Shown: positions 9,476 through 19,998 of the stretch, one piece after another
How positions within the stretch are numbered: position 1 is the stretch's first letter
Layout: each line of letters begins with the position of its first letter
Assembly: GCA_002284615.2 (NCBI GenBank)
Contig: MU069470.1
Coordinates: forward strand, 239,331-272,074
DNA: 32,744 nucleotides
Origin: Dunaliella salina
Taxonomy: Eukaryota; Chlorophyta; Chlorophyceae; Chlamydomonadales; Dunaliellaceae
Direction of reading: 5' to 3'
Made by a program: the position numbers and the translations under genes
The notes under the pieces: generated by a model
The model's database searches: none
What the model was told of the DNA's origin: nothing
What the model saw: only the letters and a program-made list of their open reading frames with translations

Positions 9476-10490
9476 CTATAGGTCTTGTAAAGCAAGACGG
9501 TCTGCTCTGCCAATGTCCGTAGAGGCAATGCCTGCCCCAAGAGGGCCTTTACTGATAGCTTTTAGGATGATTCTGCTGGCAATGTTATGTCGCTCAGTTA
9601 TCATACCAGACGTGGTTGAGTTTTTGCATCCTGATAAGATGTGGAGGGCACTGTCAAGTTTTCCACAGAGGGGGCATTGTAGGCTGGTGGAAATTTTGAA
9701 GCGCACCGCATGTTTTTGAAGAGGGTCGGTATTTGAAAATGTTTTGCCTCATTTTGAAAGAGAGCGTTGACATGGTCCAGAAGGCATTGCTGATATTTTT
9801 GTGGTTGTGGGGGAGTAAACTTTGGTAAAAAGAGTAGTATCCTGTGTTGGTGTTGGCCAGTCTGTGTTTTGAGTGCATGTGTTTCCGTAGAGCATCAAAG
9901 AGGTTGGAAAAGTGTTTAAGCTTTATGGCGGGTGAGTTTAGGCGTCTAGAAGCATTTGCATGAGTGCAGGAAGTTTCCTCAAAGGCAAGCCAGGTGGTGT
10001 CATGAAAAGGATTGCCTTCAAGTCTTGCACGTGGGAAGGTTATGTCTGCAAGGGTGTCGCTATTCTGAATGGCCTGATGCTTGGCAATTGCATCTGCGCA
10101 TTCGTTGCCGGCAATACCAGCATGAGATTTAACCTTAAAGAAATAAATAGGGGTAGGTGAGTTGCGAATGAGCTGTATAATTATCTTGAGGATGTGGCCC
10201 TGGACGTGCTGGTGATGAAGTTCTGGGTTGAGTATTTGCTTCCTGATCTGTTCTAGAGAGCAAAGGCTGTCAGTGGCAATGTAACAATAGCCTAGGAGAA
10301 TGGCAGCTGCTATTGCCGCCAATTCGGCTCTGGTGATGGTATGGGTGATTCCTGCTCCATTCGGCTGGACATGGTTGGTGCTGTCACTGGCGGGGTGGTA
10401 GACCCCTGCACCAATCAATTGTTTTCCATTGTGTACATGGCAGCTGCCGTCCGTGTATGCCCACTCTCTCCAGTTTTCAACTTTACGTTC
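9476..10490 (-). pseudogene. RNase H and CCHC knuckle of the nested element
   Basis: The RNase H begins YTDGSC (about 10455, first Asp) and continues in the frame opened at 10418 with ITRAELAAI (Glu32), IATDSL (Asp50) and KVKSHAGIAGNECAD (His99, Asp109). All four catalytic acidic positions and the His are present. After about 130 more residues and a frameshift comes CPLCGKLDSALHILSGC, a perfect CX2CX7HX4C. That spacing is the zinc knuckle preceding restriction-like endonuclease domains in R2-type non-LTR elements. TERHNIASRIILKAISKG follows. RNase H would degrade RNA in an RNA-DNA hybrid during reverse transcription. Confidence 0.88.
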
Positions 10491-10661
10491 CAGGTGATGG
10501 CTGGATGATGTGAGTGGTGAAAGAGTTTGTTGGCTTTGTGTGGTACTGTGAGAGGTTTGTTGGTGGGCAGAAGGTGGTTTTCTAAATTCATTGAAGCCAG
10601 TTTCAACTTCTGGGCGTCTTGGATTAAGGACTGGGTCAATGTTAATGTTTCTTTCCAGCCA

Positions 10662-11613
10662 TCATGCTTCACGGATGTCTTGTTTCAGGCCTGTGAGCCA
10701 ATTTGAATTGTTTTCATTGAGGCGGACTCTTGCAGCGGTGTCCCAAACAGCAATTATTTGTGGGCTCCAGGAGTGGCATGGAAGGTCAATTTCTTGGCTT
10801 AGCCAGAAGGGGGGTTTGGCATAGTTGAGTCTTGTTGAGGGTATGGTCCCCAATGTGCGACAGAGGTGAGGATAGGCATTCAGGAGTTTAGAGTATGAAT
10901 TTGTGCTCATAGGGCCTCCCCAGCAAGGTAGGAACATGAAAGTTGCCGTGGAATGACTTTGTTGCATTGCAGAATAAATGGCATGTTTTAGAGTGAGGTA
11001 CATCACATGGTCATCGTAAATTGGATGGCATACTGAAAATCCTGAGAATTTGGATGAGAGGCTGTTATGGACGGCTCCAAATACCCTGTCTCGGGGGTGT
11101 TCACTCCAGTAGTTGAGGTGGCTGGGGTTGTAATCTAGGGGAGAAGCCATTTTTCCTGGGTTACAAGAGCCCATTTTTGCATGGCGGTGTGATTGTGATT
11201 TGGTAGGATGCGCATGTATGACTCCTTTATTTTCTTACTTTGTTGCTTTTTGTTGTTGATGATTGAGCATGAGAAAAAGACCCACAAGCTCGGAGGCAAA
11301 ACTTTGGGGGGGAGGTTGGATTGTGTCATGGATCCCATTATTTTTGGCTTTGTCAAATGCAGTGTGGAGGATATTGACGCGCTCTGGGGTTAGCATCCCT
11401 TTGCATTTTCCATCTGTGCCGTAAATGCATGCCACTTGTAGGGAGTAGACTTCTGGTAGCACCAGAGGTGGTATTGATGGCATGGAAGGGGAGTGGGTAG
11501 AATCTGCTCTGGGGTGGGGATCCGTCGTATCATTGGGCTTTGGCCTAATGAGGTCAACTGTTGTGATCCAGAATTCACAACGGCCAGTTGCATTGATGTC
11601 TGCTTGGGGGTTT
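10662..11613 (-). pseudogene. Domain resembling an adenine-methyltransferase fold (PCIF1/Dam-like), degenerate
   Basis: Downstream of the MITE the frame resumes with LPEVYSLQVACIYGTDGKC and QPPPQSFASELVGL, then the open frame 10662-11174. There a helical lead (YWSEHPRDRVFGA) is followed by GFSVCHPIYDDHVMYL, a helix, FMFLPCW (residues 79-85) and RLNYAKPPFW (115-124). The order strand, (N/D)PP(Y/F)-like loop, helix, strand FLPxW is what I would expect of the MTase motif IV region in PCIF1/Dam-type N6-adenine methyltransferases, with HPIY in place of NPP(Y/F). This is a fold-level inference from pattern only. A frameshift lies near 11235 and a stop replaces Trp near 10650. Confidence 0.4.
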
Positions 11614-11621
11614 GTGGGATT

Positions 11622-12042
11622 CAGGGTTGATCAGTTCGCCAACTAAGAACTGTTCCAGAACTCAAACTTTTTCAAGCTATTGGCGAACTTGAAATTCCCG
11701 GTCAAAAAACTTTACGTCCTCTGCCAAAATTTTCAAAGGGCCCCTTGACGACCCTATTACACCCCCCTGACGACCCGATTACCACCCCCCACGACAAGAG
11801 CCCGGACTTCCTGGTACTCTTATCTTCGCAAACTGCGTCTGGGAGGGATTAAAGATGGAAAGCGGATGGGAGGGATTAAAGATGGAAAGCGGATGGGACG
11901 GGGATGGATACAGCAAGTTGCTATCGTCTTCCATGCCCTCCTGCCTACAGGCAAACGCTCGTTCGAACAGTATGTCGAACCTCAAACTTTGTCGAACTGT
12001 TATCGAACTTATCTTGCCAAAGCTCCCAACTGATCAACCCTA
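11622..12042. mobile_element. hAT-like MITE, 421 bp, with 8-bp target duplication
   Basis: The left end CAGGGTTGATCAGTT and the right end AACTGATCAACCCTA are inverted repeats with one mismatch at the outermost base. The flanks are GTGGGATT at 11614-11621 and 12043-12050, a perfect 8-bp duplication. An 8-bp duplication with a (C/T)AGGG terminus is characteristic of hAT elements. There is no transposase, only repeated TCGAAC motifs and an internal 27-bp direct duplication (11841-11894). Removing it and one flank copy rejoins the frame of the PHD-bearing element. Confidence 0.9.
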
Positions 12043-12054
12043 GTGGGATTCATG

Positions 12055-12871
12055 TCAAAGGTCGCCTTGTTGCGGAGTTCCGTGTCTAATTTCTGTTTCC
12101 GAGTGTTTGTCTTGTCTGATTTTTCAAATCCCTGCCTTTCGAGGTTGTCTAGCTCAAAGTCAGCAGCCGGGTTGGAGAGGTCTGGCGCATCTTTGCAGGC
12201 CTCAAATCGAAGGATGCATTCGTGAAAATTAGGCCAAGCTTCTCTGTTGTCGTCTGGTTCCCAGCTTGGCTCCCAATCAACACGTACAAGTTCATCTTTG
12301 AAAGAGCTTGATTCCCTTTGTAATCTTTAAAGATTACAATTTCATCTTTGCTGGGAGGTGTACAAGCAGGGCAGGCCCAGTAATTGTTATTGTGTATTTC
12401 CTGTCTTTGTGGATCAGAGTAGCATCCGAGCTCCTTCATACACGACCAGTGGTAGGTCCGGTGGCAGACATCACAGATGTACACGTCAGGGTAGGGGGGG
12501 TCAGAATTTACGGGCTCTTTGCCGCCATTGTAGTTGCAGTTCTCACAGCAGGCGCACTCAATCTCAGCTCGAGCGGCAGGTTTGGTATTGACAGGTGTAA
12601 ACTTTGCGTGTTTGAACATTGGGAGGGCCCATTTTTCTATGATCATGGGCGCAAAGTGGATCAGGTATTGTTTCTGGTGCTTAGGAGTCTCATTGTTCCT
12701 GCCTCTTTTCTTTGCTAAACTGATCCTCCAGTCACTGATATGTGCGATATCATTTAGGTCGTAGTAGTAGATAGTATTAATTGCGTCTAGGGGGGTTGTT
12801 TCCTCTGCTAGCTTTCTCAATTTATTTTGCTTGTAGTGCCATAGCTCTGTGTGTTGGGCTGTTTGGCTCAA
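12055..12871 (-). pseudogene. PHD finger and chromo-like strip of the nested element
   Basis: In the frame opening at 12871, residues 106-170 form a PHD finger of C4HC3 type: CENC, then CDVC (133-136), HWSC (141-144) and CPAC (167-170), with the typical Trp just before the last pair. PHD fingers read histone tail modifications. After a frameshift near 12310 the other frame continues with VRVDWEPSWEPDD, similar to the W.P.WEP strip of chromodomains. Both suggest chromatin recognition by the element protein. The frame runs on to the MITE insertion at 12042. Confidence 0.8.
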
Positions 12872-12994
12872 TAGAGAGATACTAGGGATGGAGAGGTTTG
12901 TTTTACTAATACAAACTTCTAGTAGCTTCTAGAAGCCTTCTCCTCTTTATTTTCTGTCGGTTGTTTTGTGTGCCTTGGCATGGGGAAGTGGGAG

Positions 12995-14311
12995 TCATGG
13001 CGAGAGGCTTGGAAGAGGAGCTTGGTTGATTGTGATTGCAGGATAGGTTTTCGCTTTGGTGTCGTAAGGCCAGGATATTGTTTGGTTACAGGTACTCTGT
13101 GTGTGGAGGGAGCTTGATTGTGACTTGGATCGCGTGCGCTTGCTGGGTGGCTCATTGGAGGGAGACAGAGCCTGCGGGTCACATCTGTTTGAGGTATTGG
13201 GGTGGTTAGGTTGAGTGTCGGGGAGGGTAGGGTTGGCAGAAGCACCTCTTTTCCTGATGGAGGGGTTGGTTGAGAGAGTTTCCTGGGGGCAAAGGGGTAT
13301 CGTAAGTGTTATATTGTGTGTTTGTGTGGGTGTTGTGGCAGAGTATGGGATCTCTGTGGTTCCTTGCTGTATTACCTGAGTAGGGAGCAGTAAGATGTTT
13401 TGGGTTGTATTTTGTATCGAGTTTGCTCCTGTGGTTGTTATGGGTGCTTGTTTGCATTTAGATCGTGTCCTTTTGCTAGGTGGTTCTTCCGTTGGATGAA
13501 TGGTGCTTTGAGGTAGTGTATTCAGTGGGACAGCTTGCGTGGGAGGCACAATATGATCGCTGGCGGCTCCCTGAGGATTATTGTCGGCGTTGTTTGGGCT
13601 CCTGTGGGTTGTGGTTTCTTGTACGTTCTCTTGTTTGGTATCGTGAGTGCTTCCAGGGTTCGTGCTGGCCTCCTCTGAGAGTGTGGAGGAGGTCCCTTGC
13701 GTGTTGTGAGATGAGGTGGTCAGGGAAGTGGTGCTCTGGGAAGTGATATTAAAGGAGGCAGTGGTTGGGGAGGTTGTGTTCAGGGGGGTTGCCTCTTGCG
13801 TGCTTAAGGAGGTGGTGCATTGATCGGTATTTATTTTTGTTGGGTTGGCCTCTTGATTCTGTGTTGCTCTGTTAGGGTTTTGGGTGGGTGCAGTGTTTGA
13901 GGTATTTGTCAGGTTGATGCGGCGGCCTGTAAGCGGGTGTGTGTAGTGGGTTCTGGAGCGGGGTTGTGTTGGGGGCACTGGTTGTGTTGTGCGTGCAGTT
14001 AGGGGGATAATTCCTAGGCATGGTGAGTCTGGAGACATATTGTTTAAGTGTGTGTCGACCAGCTCGCTGATGTGGCTGTTGTTGATTTGGCGGTACCTGG
14101 GGAGGGTGTTAGCTGCAGTATTTTTGTCTTTAAGAATGTTATGTATAATGTCCTGGGTTAGTTCTACATCAGGGGGCAGGTTTACTAAGGCTGCCAGTCT
14201 GTTCAGGGCTAATTTCCTTTTCTTTGTAATTTTGGAGTGCTTGTTCTTGAGTTGCGCCACACTGATTGTGTGGGTTCCGCTATTGGTCGTAAGGTTGATT
14301 AATGGTGTCAT
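12995..14311 (-). pseudogene. N-terminal low-complexity ORF of the nested element
   Basis: An open frame of 438 codons starts with Met at 14311, ten bases inside the element. The first about 110 residues are ordinary and partly helical (KITKKRKLALNRLAALVNLP). The rest is almost entirely Thr, Asn, Ser, Pro and Gln, with two copies of EPPSKRTRSK about 115 residues apart that look like nuclear localisation signals. No known fold was recognised. It is probably the N-terminus or ORF1 of the element, separated from the PHD part by a frameshift between 12995 and 12871. Confidence 0.7.
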
Positions 14312-14327
14312 ACAAGGATTGAGAGCA

Positions 14328-14789
14328 GTGAAGGTGGATGTTGTGATTGGTCAAGGCAGGAGGAGGAAAAGGGTCTGGGCGTCTGCTGAGTGCATCTGCC
14401 AAAATGTTCTTGTTACCTGGCAGGTGATAGAGGTTGAAGCCCTATCCAGGAAAAAGCATGATCCAACGCGCTTGGCGTGGAGATAAGCGAGATTGTCTGA
14501 GGAAATGGGTCACAGCTGTGTTGTCAGTGAAAAGGTCAAACAACCGTCCGAGCAGGTAGTGTCACCAGATCTTGAGTGCAGTAATAACCGTGAGCATTTC
14601 CCGTTCATAAGGGTGATACAATGTTTCTAGGGGTTGTAATTTGTGGGATGAAAATGCTATGACCTGTTTGTTGCCGGGTTCTGGGCATTGGTATATGACT
14701 CCTCCAGTTGCCATCTGGGATGCGTATGTTACGTTCTTCATTATAGGGTAGAGGTATACTGTCAATAAGCAAGAAAGTGATATTTCCAC
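14328..14789 (-). pseudogene. Ty3/Gypsy RNase H
   Basis: The minus strand encodes ASQMATGGVIYQC, FSSHKLQPLETLYHPYEREM, FDLFTDNTAVTHFL and HLPGNKNILADALSRRPD in order, the standard Ty3/Gypsy RNase H blocks with Glu in YEREM and Asp in FTDN. The first catalytic Asp (normally DAS) is Tyr here. The frame has internal stops after LKIW and LFPG. It is nonfunctional. Confidence 0.9.
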
Positions 14790-15119
14790 AAGTTTATCAA
14801 AGGTATCCGGTAGGTTTTTTACCTTTTGTATCTAAATATCTTATCAAGCCAACACAATGTTCAAACAAACATCGATTGGGGGGTATGGGATGACAATGCG
14901 CAAAAGGCTGGAGAAAAGTGCAGAATAAAGAGGGGAAGAAAAATCATGTATGCTGTATGAAAGCAGTCTCCACCTGAACACTAAAGACAGGAGAGTGGAG
15001 AAGACCAGCAGATTCAGAAGTTTACAAGCAAGGAAGGCACCAGGAGGCAGGGAGGATAAAGAAGAGGCTGGGGGTAAGCAGTACAGGAAAAAATGTTGGA
15101 TGCAATATTGGGCTATGAG
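14790..15119. other. Unidentified insertion within Ty3 RNase H
   Basis: Homology to Ty3 stops at KIYC near 15170 and resumes at about 14735 (ASQMATGG), although these are adjacent in the family. The intervening A/G-rich sequence has no recognisable frame, terminal repeats or clear target duplication. Confidence 0.6.
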
Positions 15120-15900
15120 TTAGGGAAAAGTTGTAGTACTGTGATATGACCTTTCACAGGAGTAGGCTCCACAATATATTTTGCAGTTGGGGTGTGGCGC
15201 ATTGACAAACAAAGGCTTTTCAGTCATTTTCCTTTTGATCTCATCAAAAGCCTGTTGATGGTGTGGTTCCCATACCCATTCTGCTTTTTCAATAGTGAGG
15301 GCATTAAGTGGTGCTGCTGGTTCAGCAAAATGGTCCACCCATCTGTTGTGAAAATTGGCTAGCCCCGGGAACCCATGCATTTGTGTCTTGCATTGAGCCG
15401 GGGTGCCTGATGGAACAGGCCAATCAAGGATGTCTTTTACTTTTTCCGGGTCCATTGTGATGCCTTTGACTATCACCATGCATCCAAGGAATTTGATTGC
15501 ATTGATGCCAAACTCGCATTTTGAGCGTTTGATGTACAGCTGATTTTGGCGTAACAAGGTGAGGACAGTACGCAAATGCTGGAGTTGTTATTGGGCGGTA
15601 CGAGAGTAAATCAGAAGGTCATCAAGGTAAACAAGCACAAACCAGTTGATGTACTGGCGGAAAATATCATTCATGAGGCGCTGAAATGTGGCGGGGGCAT
15701 TGCATAGTCCAAAGTTCATAACCCTGTTTTGGAAGTGCCCAAATTGTGTACGGAAGGCAGTTTAACACTCGTCCTTGATCCTGACTTGGTGGTACCCAGA
15801 GCGTAGGTCCAGACTAGCAAAAATTTTGGATCCATGTTGTTGGTCCAGCAGATCATCCATGCGAGGGACTTCGCTATCAAGTGTAGCATAGAGCTGGAAT
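15120..15900 (-). pseudogene. Ty3/Gypsy reverse transcriptase
   Basis: This fragment contains [46 protein letters not shown] and FQRLMNDIF, then [15 protein letters not shown] (the YLDD active site, about 15595-15645). The thumb follows with RSKCEFG...FLGCMV and PEKVKDILDWPVP, and then the start of RNase H. The upstream fingers are missing. Frameshifts lie near 15760 and 15590. The longest open stretch is 15120-15575. Confidence 0.92.
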
Positions 15901-15955
15901 GTCCGTACTTACCACTTCCCCTTGGTGTTCCAGAGACTCGTTCCAACTCCACCAC

Positions 15956-18484
15956 AGTGGTTGCTACTGGCCTTTTTACTTACATATATTTCAGTGAAAA
16001 TAATCAAGACAAAGGAAGCAGTTCCAGGATAAGGTCCAAAGAATCTGTAACAAACTGCAAGCAGAGCGTTGCAGGGCAGGCCCAGTTTGGCCCAGGGTGA
16101 AGGAGCTCACTTTTGTGCCAAGCCTGCTTTGTGCTTGCACTCAAATCGAACATCTCCACAGTGGGGAGCCTGGGCGAGCCCAGGCGGAGCTGGTTGAGCT
16201 TGAGACGTTATTGGAGTCTGCCAAGTCTGCTCAGCAGGCACAGGGGCATCCCTGCAAGGTTGCACTGCGGATAGATATCATGCAAGCTAAGGTGTGTTCT
16301 GCACATTGAGTGTAATTCTGCCAGAGGAGGTGGGCGACAAAGGCCTCAAAAGGGGTTGCTTTTGAAATGTTCACCAATCATAGGCCCCTAGGTTACAATC
16401 TTCAAACTTAGCATCAAATTGGGTGATTTTTATTGATATGGTGTCATTGAACCGAAAAAATATCATTGAAAAAAAGTGGAGTGAAAAGACCCAGTGGTTG
16501 GTCAGATACTGAATTTCAGCCATTTCCCTTGGAGAAAATCCAGCACTAAAGGTGCCAAAAAAGTCAATTTTTGACCTTCTTAATTCCCATTTTTGAATAT
16601 GCAGGATGTTAGCATACCATATAAGAATTATTAAGAAAATATTTGGGGGTGAAAAATGGTCCCAGAGTGGAGCTGTGGGCCATTGTACGGTGATCTGAGG
16701 CCAGGAGAGTGATCTGGGGCCAACCATTTTCATCATTTTTTGTTGAAAGTATTTTTTATATCGTAACGGTTGTCTTGGTCAGATTTGGAAAATGTAGGCG
16801 GGAAAGAACATTTTCAGGAATATGGGCCTGTCGCCCACCTCTGGAATTCTGCTGTGCCTGTGATGGACTTGGGGCGTGCCATGCCTGCGACTTGATTGTG
16901 GACCAGTGCAGAAGAAGAGTCGTGAAAGTTGTACACTTCCCGATTGGACTTCCGATTGCCAACAGTGCCAACAGTGTTCTCTTGTTTCCCCGCTTTTCTC
17001 TTGTTTCTTGCTCGTAAGGTGACATTTTATCAAGTGTGCAAGTGCCACAGTCTCACCTGACAGGAAGAGGATGCAAGCCCCTTGGCTGCGTGACTCTCTG
17101 GTCTGATACTGAAAAGACTGTTCTTTCAGCATTGCTAGTTCTATCACATGCTCTAGCTGCCTCCAGGGTCGCAGCGAGGTTGCTCTTGTATTATTTTGAA
17201 TGTTTCAAGAAGTATTGCTTTAGAATTAAGACTGCACGAGCTGCAACCGAGATCATGTGTTACAATTGCTGTGGCGCTTGTGAGGTCACATAGGCTTCTG
17301 CGATTGTTACAAGGCCCTATGATGTAGAAAAATCTCCAGTGTGTGAGTCTCCAGTGCGTGAACCTCCAGTGCGTGAACCCCCTGTTACTAACTTTTGAGA
17401 CGCTGTTCCTTTTTTTTAAAATTTCCGGCAGCGGCATGTAAACACCAAGGTTTTGCCAAGCTGCGGGGCCGCTCGTTGCCTCGAGCTAAGCAGATAGCAC
17501 CAGTCGGGAGAGAGCCTTCAGGCAGAATTCTGCTTGGAGGATTGTCAGAAGCAGATGCCGGAAGAGATCAGCATTACAGATGGTGCGAGTGCAATACCAG
17601 AGGGTGCATACCCTGGCACACCTATCAGCTTAAGCTTGCATCCTCAGTGCCATGATCCCTTTAATATCTCTCCTCACAACAGGGACCTCCTTGTTGAAAT
17701 AAACCTTTAACTCTACACCAACCCATTCATTGCTTTGGAAAATGTGGCAACTCAACATTCTTATACTTCAACCAGACTCAATCCACACAGCTCAAAAAAT
17801 CCAAAATGGAATACCAAAGTGATTCTGCACATCACCTTAATCAATATCTACAATGAGTAATCAAATTTTTCATGAATCGAATTTTTCATGAATCTGTGTC
17901 TTACCAAACAAAAAGCTAGATAATTAGCATGCCATCTAAAAATTGACAACCACTTTTACCACCAAACATGCTCTTCATTTTCATGAAATTTCAGGGGGAG
18001 AGTTTTGCTGGGCGGGTGGCGGTGCAGAGCAGGACAAGGAGAGGCCGTGCATTCAGGAGCATGGTGAATCAACCCTCAGATCCTCATTTAGCTCTGTTTC
18101 TGCTTCTCACTTGGCTAGCTGTGTCTAACGTAGGTTTTGAGGGCCTTGATGAGGAGGCCCCTGTGAGCTTGGTAGTTGGGGAACCTTTCCATAGTGTATA
18201 TAGCCTCTGGCCAGTAGAGACTTTTCTCATTCTTATGTGTGGCAAGGACCAAAAGAAAGAGCTTAGCAAAAGAGGTGTGCGCTTGATGGACCCTCCAGAA
18301 ATCCAAACCTTTTGACGGAGACCAGGCATCTTCTACCTACCAAAGGCAGTCCACTTCCCCCCAAAGAGGGTGTGCTCTGTGCTCTTTCCTTACGATGCTC
18401 CATTTTTGGGATACGTATCTTTGGTAAACTGCTTACCAGCTTACCAGCTCAGCTTCCAGATGAATCAGGACTTATCTGTTTGAG
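15956..18484. other. Intergenic region with one possible exon
   Basis: No secure gene was found. At about 16161-16289 (+) a frame reads GEPGRAQAELVELETLLESA and onward to IDIMQAK, between CTCCACAG and GTGTGT, so it could be an exon of about 43 codons of an unrecognised helical protein. Three copies of CTCCAGTGCGTGAAC-like sequence lie at 17332-17385. Confidence 0.35.
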
Positions 18485-18486
<2 letters not shown>

Positions 18487-18517
<31 letters not shown>

Positions 18518-18518
18518 N

Positions 18519-18582
<64 letters not shown>
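18487..18582 (+). repeat. (AG)n microsatellite with one N
   Basis: About 48 AG units contain an undetermined base at 18518. The tract lies where the truncated element copy to its right loses homology. Confidence 0.95.
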
Positions 18583-18584
<2 letters not shown>

Positions 18585-18585
<1 letters not shown>

Positions 18586-19937
18586 ACAGCTTCTCTATCC
18601 TGAAAGACATCAGAGGCATGTCCAAGAAGGTGTCCTTTAAACGATTTCAATACTCATTAGAGAATTCCATATTAGAATTCGAATTTTCAAAGTGAAGTCC
18701 CATGCTGGCATCGCTGGAAATGAATAAGCAGATGCCATTGCAAAGCATCAAGCAAAGCAAGCCCATAACTGTGTAGTAGACACCGAGATCCCTGGTGCAG
18801 GTCCTGGTGGTAATCCATTTACAAATATTTTCTGGTTAGCCAAGGAAGAAAGAGTGCATGCGGCAGGCACATCTACGGGTCCACCACCCACCCACAAGCT
18901 CACCTATCTCCAAAATCTTCAAGGTGCTCCCAAATCCCACATATGTACCCCATCCATCCCATGCATGCATGCATTCTAAACACAAGCTTGGATATGCCAA
19001 AACTACTCTTACTATCAAAACTTATTACCGCGAGTAGATTAAAAAATCAGCATTGCCTTCAGAAATATGCCCAATATCTATGAAGCGTACCATCCTGCAG
19101 TACCACACAGGCACCCTCTACAACCAAAAACATGCAGTTCGTTTTTAAAGGTCAACTGATCCATCTTGCCCCCTCCCAGGCTGCCATCATTTGGACAGCG
19201 CACTACACATGCTCTCAGGCTGCCAAAAACATTGGCATATCATCTCCAACATGAGAACTGAGCGCCATAACACTGCAGGCAGAATGATTACAAAAGCCCT
19301 CAGCAAATGCCCTGTAGGGGCAGGCCTGGTCTACACAGACAAAGGAAGCAATTTTAAGCTTGCTCAACACAACCTCCAACTCCCTACACATGCCTCAAAT
19401 AGAACTATACCTGCTTACTTTTCCCTTCCAGGGAGGAAAAGACTCAATTCCAGTCGACCAGATGCTGTTTCGATCACCTCTTTTAATGCCAATCATACTT
19501 CAAACGGTGTTTCTCCTACCCATTCCCATCACGCTTTGTGCAGCTCCCCACGGAGGACCACCAGAACTAGCCGCATGAGGCAGCCCCATGAACTTTATGC
19601 AAATGAACGTCACGTGCACCTAATATAAATCAAGTTCTGTGGAGGCACAAGGCCAGAGCATCAGTTTAACGTGGCAAAACAGCAGCATGCAGACCTTCAT
19701 AAACTTATTAACTTTAAAGCCATTGCAATTCACCCTATTCTCCTGGAAAGAAACTAGTCTCCACACGCCGCGCTAGCGCTATTGAAAACAAGAACACTTC
19801 CCACAGCCAGGTTCTAGAGCCAAGTGCTTCTAGTAACCCTCCTGATCCACATTAGCATTCTTTTTTTCAGACCTTGTGGTGGAGGGGGCACATGGCTCTT
19901 TTCTGAGCCAATGTGTCTCCTTTTCCTTAATTGATGT
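18585..19937 (+). mobile_element. 5'-truncated second copy of the PHD/RNase H/nuclease element
   Basis: The plus strand encodes a decayed relative of the C-terminal part of the element at 8682-14321. It shows YPERHQRHVQ (matching NPELHHQHVQ), IFKVKSHAGIAGNE-stop-ADAIAKHQA, GNPF..IFWLA, DSALHMLSGC, TERHNTAGRMITKALSK, SRPDAV and HVHL. Near 19840 GTAACCCTCCTGATCC, and near 19925 TTTTCCTTAATTGATG, match the other copy's 3' region, so both belong to one family. A TGA interrupts the RNase H, and frameshifts are frequent. A GTCTAT-like microsatellite follows at about 19935-19998. Confidence 0.85.
19191..19628 (+). pseudogene. Open part of the truncated element copy (CCHC tail and nuclease start)
   Basis: The longest open frame of the truncated copy (145 codons) starts within the CCHC knuckle at MDSALHMLSGC and runs through TERHNTAGRM, GAGLVYTDKGS, NRTIPAYF, NSSRPDAVSI and HVHLI. 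The two knuckle cysteines upstream are in another frame. It matches the other copy, but the E-x-K strip after HVHL is broken by a stop. Confidence 0.75.
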
Positions 19938-19998
19938 ATGGAGTCTATGTCTATGTCTATGTCTATAGAGTCTATGGAGTCTATTGGTGTATGGAGTC

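Larger units (their letters stand above)
8682..14321 (-). mobile_element. Nested element: disordered region, PHD, methylase-like domain, RNase H, CCHC and PD-(D/E)XK nuclease
   Basis: This 5640-bp element sits inside the Ty3 element and is flanked by AGAGCA (8676-8681 and 14322-14327). Removing it restores the Ty3 frame. In minus-strand order it codes for a low-complexity Thr/Asn/Pro/Gln region, a PHD finger, a chromo-like strip, a methyltransferase-like domain, RNase H, a CX2CX7HX4C knuckle and a PD-(D/E)XK-like domain. Its 3' side ends in a (CTTTT)n tract. RNase H followed by CCHC and a restriction-like nuclease is the tail layout of some non-LTR retrotransposons. No reverse transcriptase or apurinic endonuclease was recognised. 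Frameshifts, stops and a MITE insertion show it is dead. A related truncated copy lies at about 18585-19937. Confidence 0.85.
6997..15955 (-). mobile_element. Decayed Ty3/Gypsy chromovirus, interrupted by a nested element
   Basis: Read on the minus strand, pieces appear in Ty3/Gypsy order: reverse transcriptase (about 15900-15120), RNase H (14789-14328), linker (8675-8514), integrase with GPY/F module (8330-7350) and a chromodomain (7340-7040). Gag, protease and long terminal repeats were not recognised. The element is broken by stops and frameshifts, by an insertion of roughly 400 bases within RNase H (about 14740-15165), and by a 5.6-kb element (8682-14321). The order and motifs make the family assignment strong. 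The outer boundaries are not defined. Confidence 0.9.

Noticed and set aside
13480..14486. + strand frames of 88 and 165 codons
   Set aside because: They lie antisense to the Thr/Asn/Pro-rich ORF of the nested element and the Ty3 RNase H; no independent support.
6997..15955. Long terminal repeats for the Ty3 element
   Set aside because: I looked for matching sequence outside the chromodomain end (6600-7000) and beyond the RT end (15950-18300) and saw none, so LTRs are not claimed.
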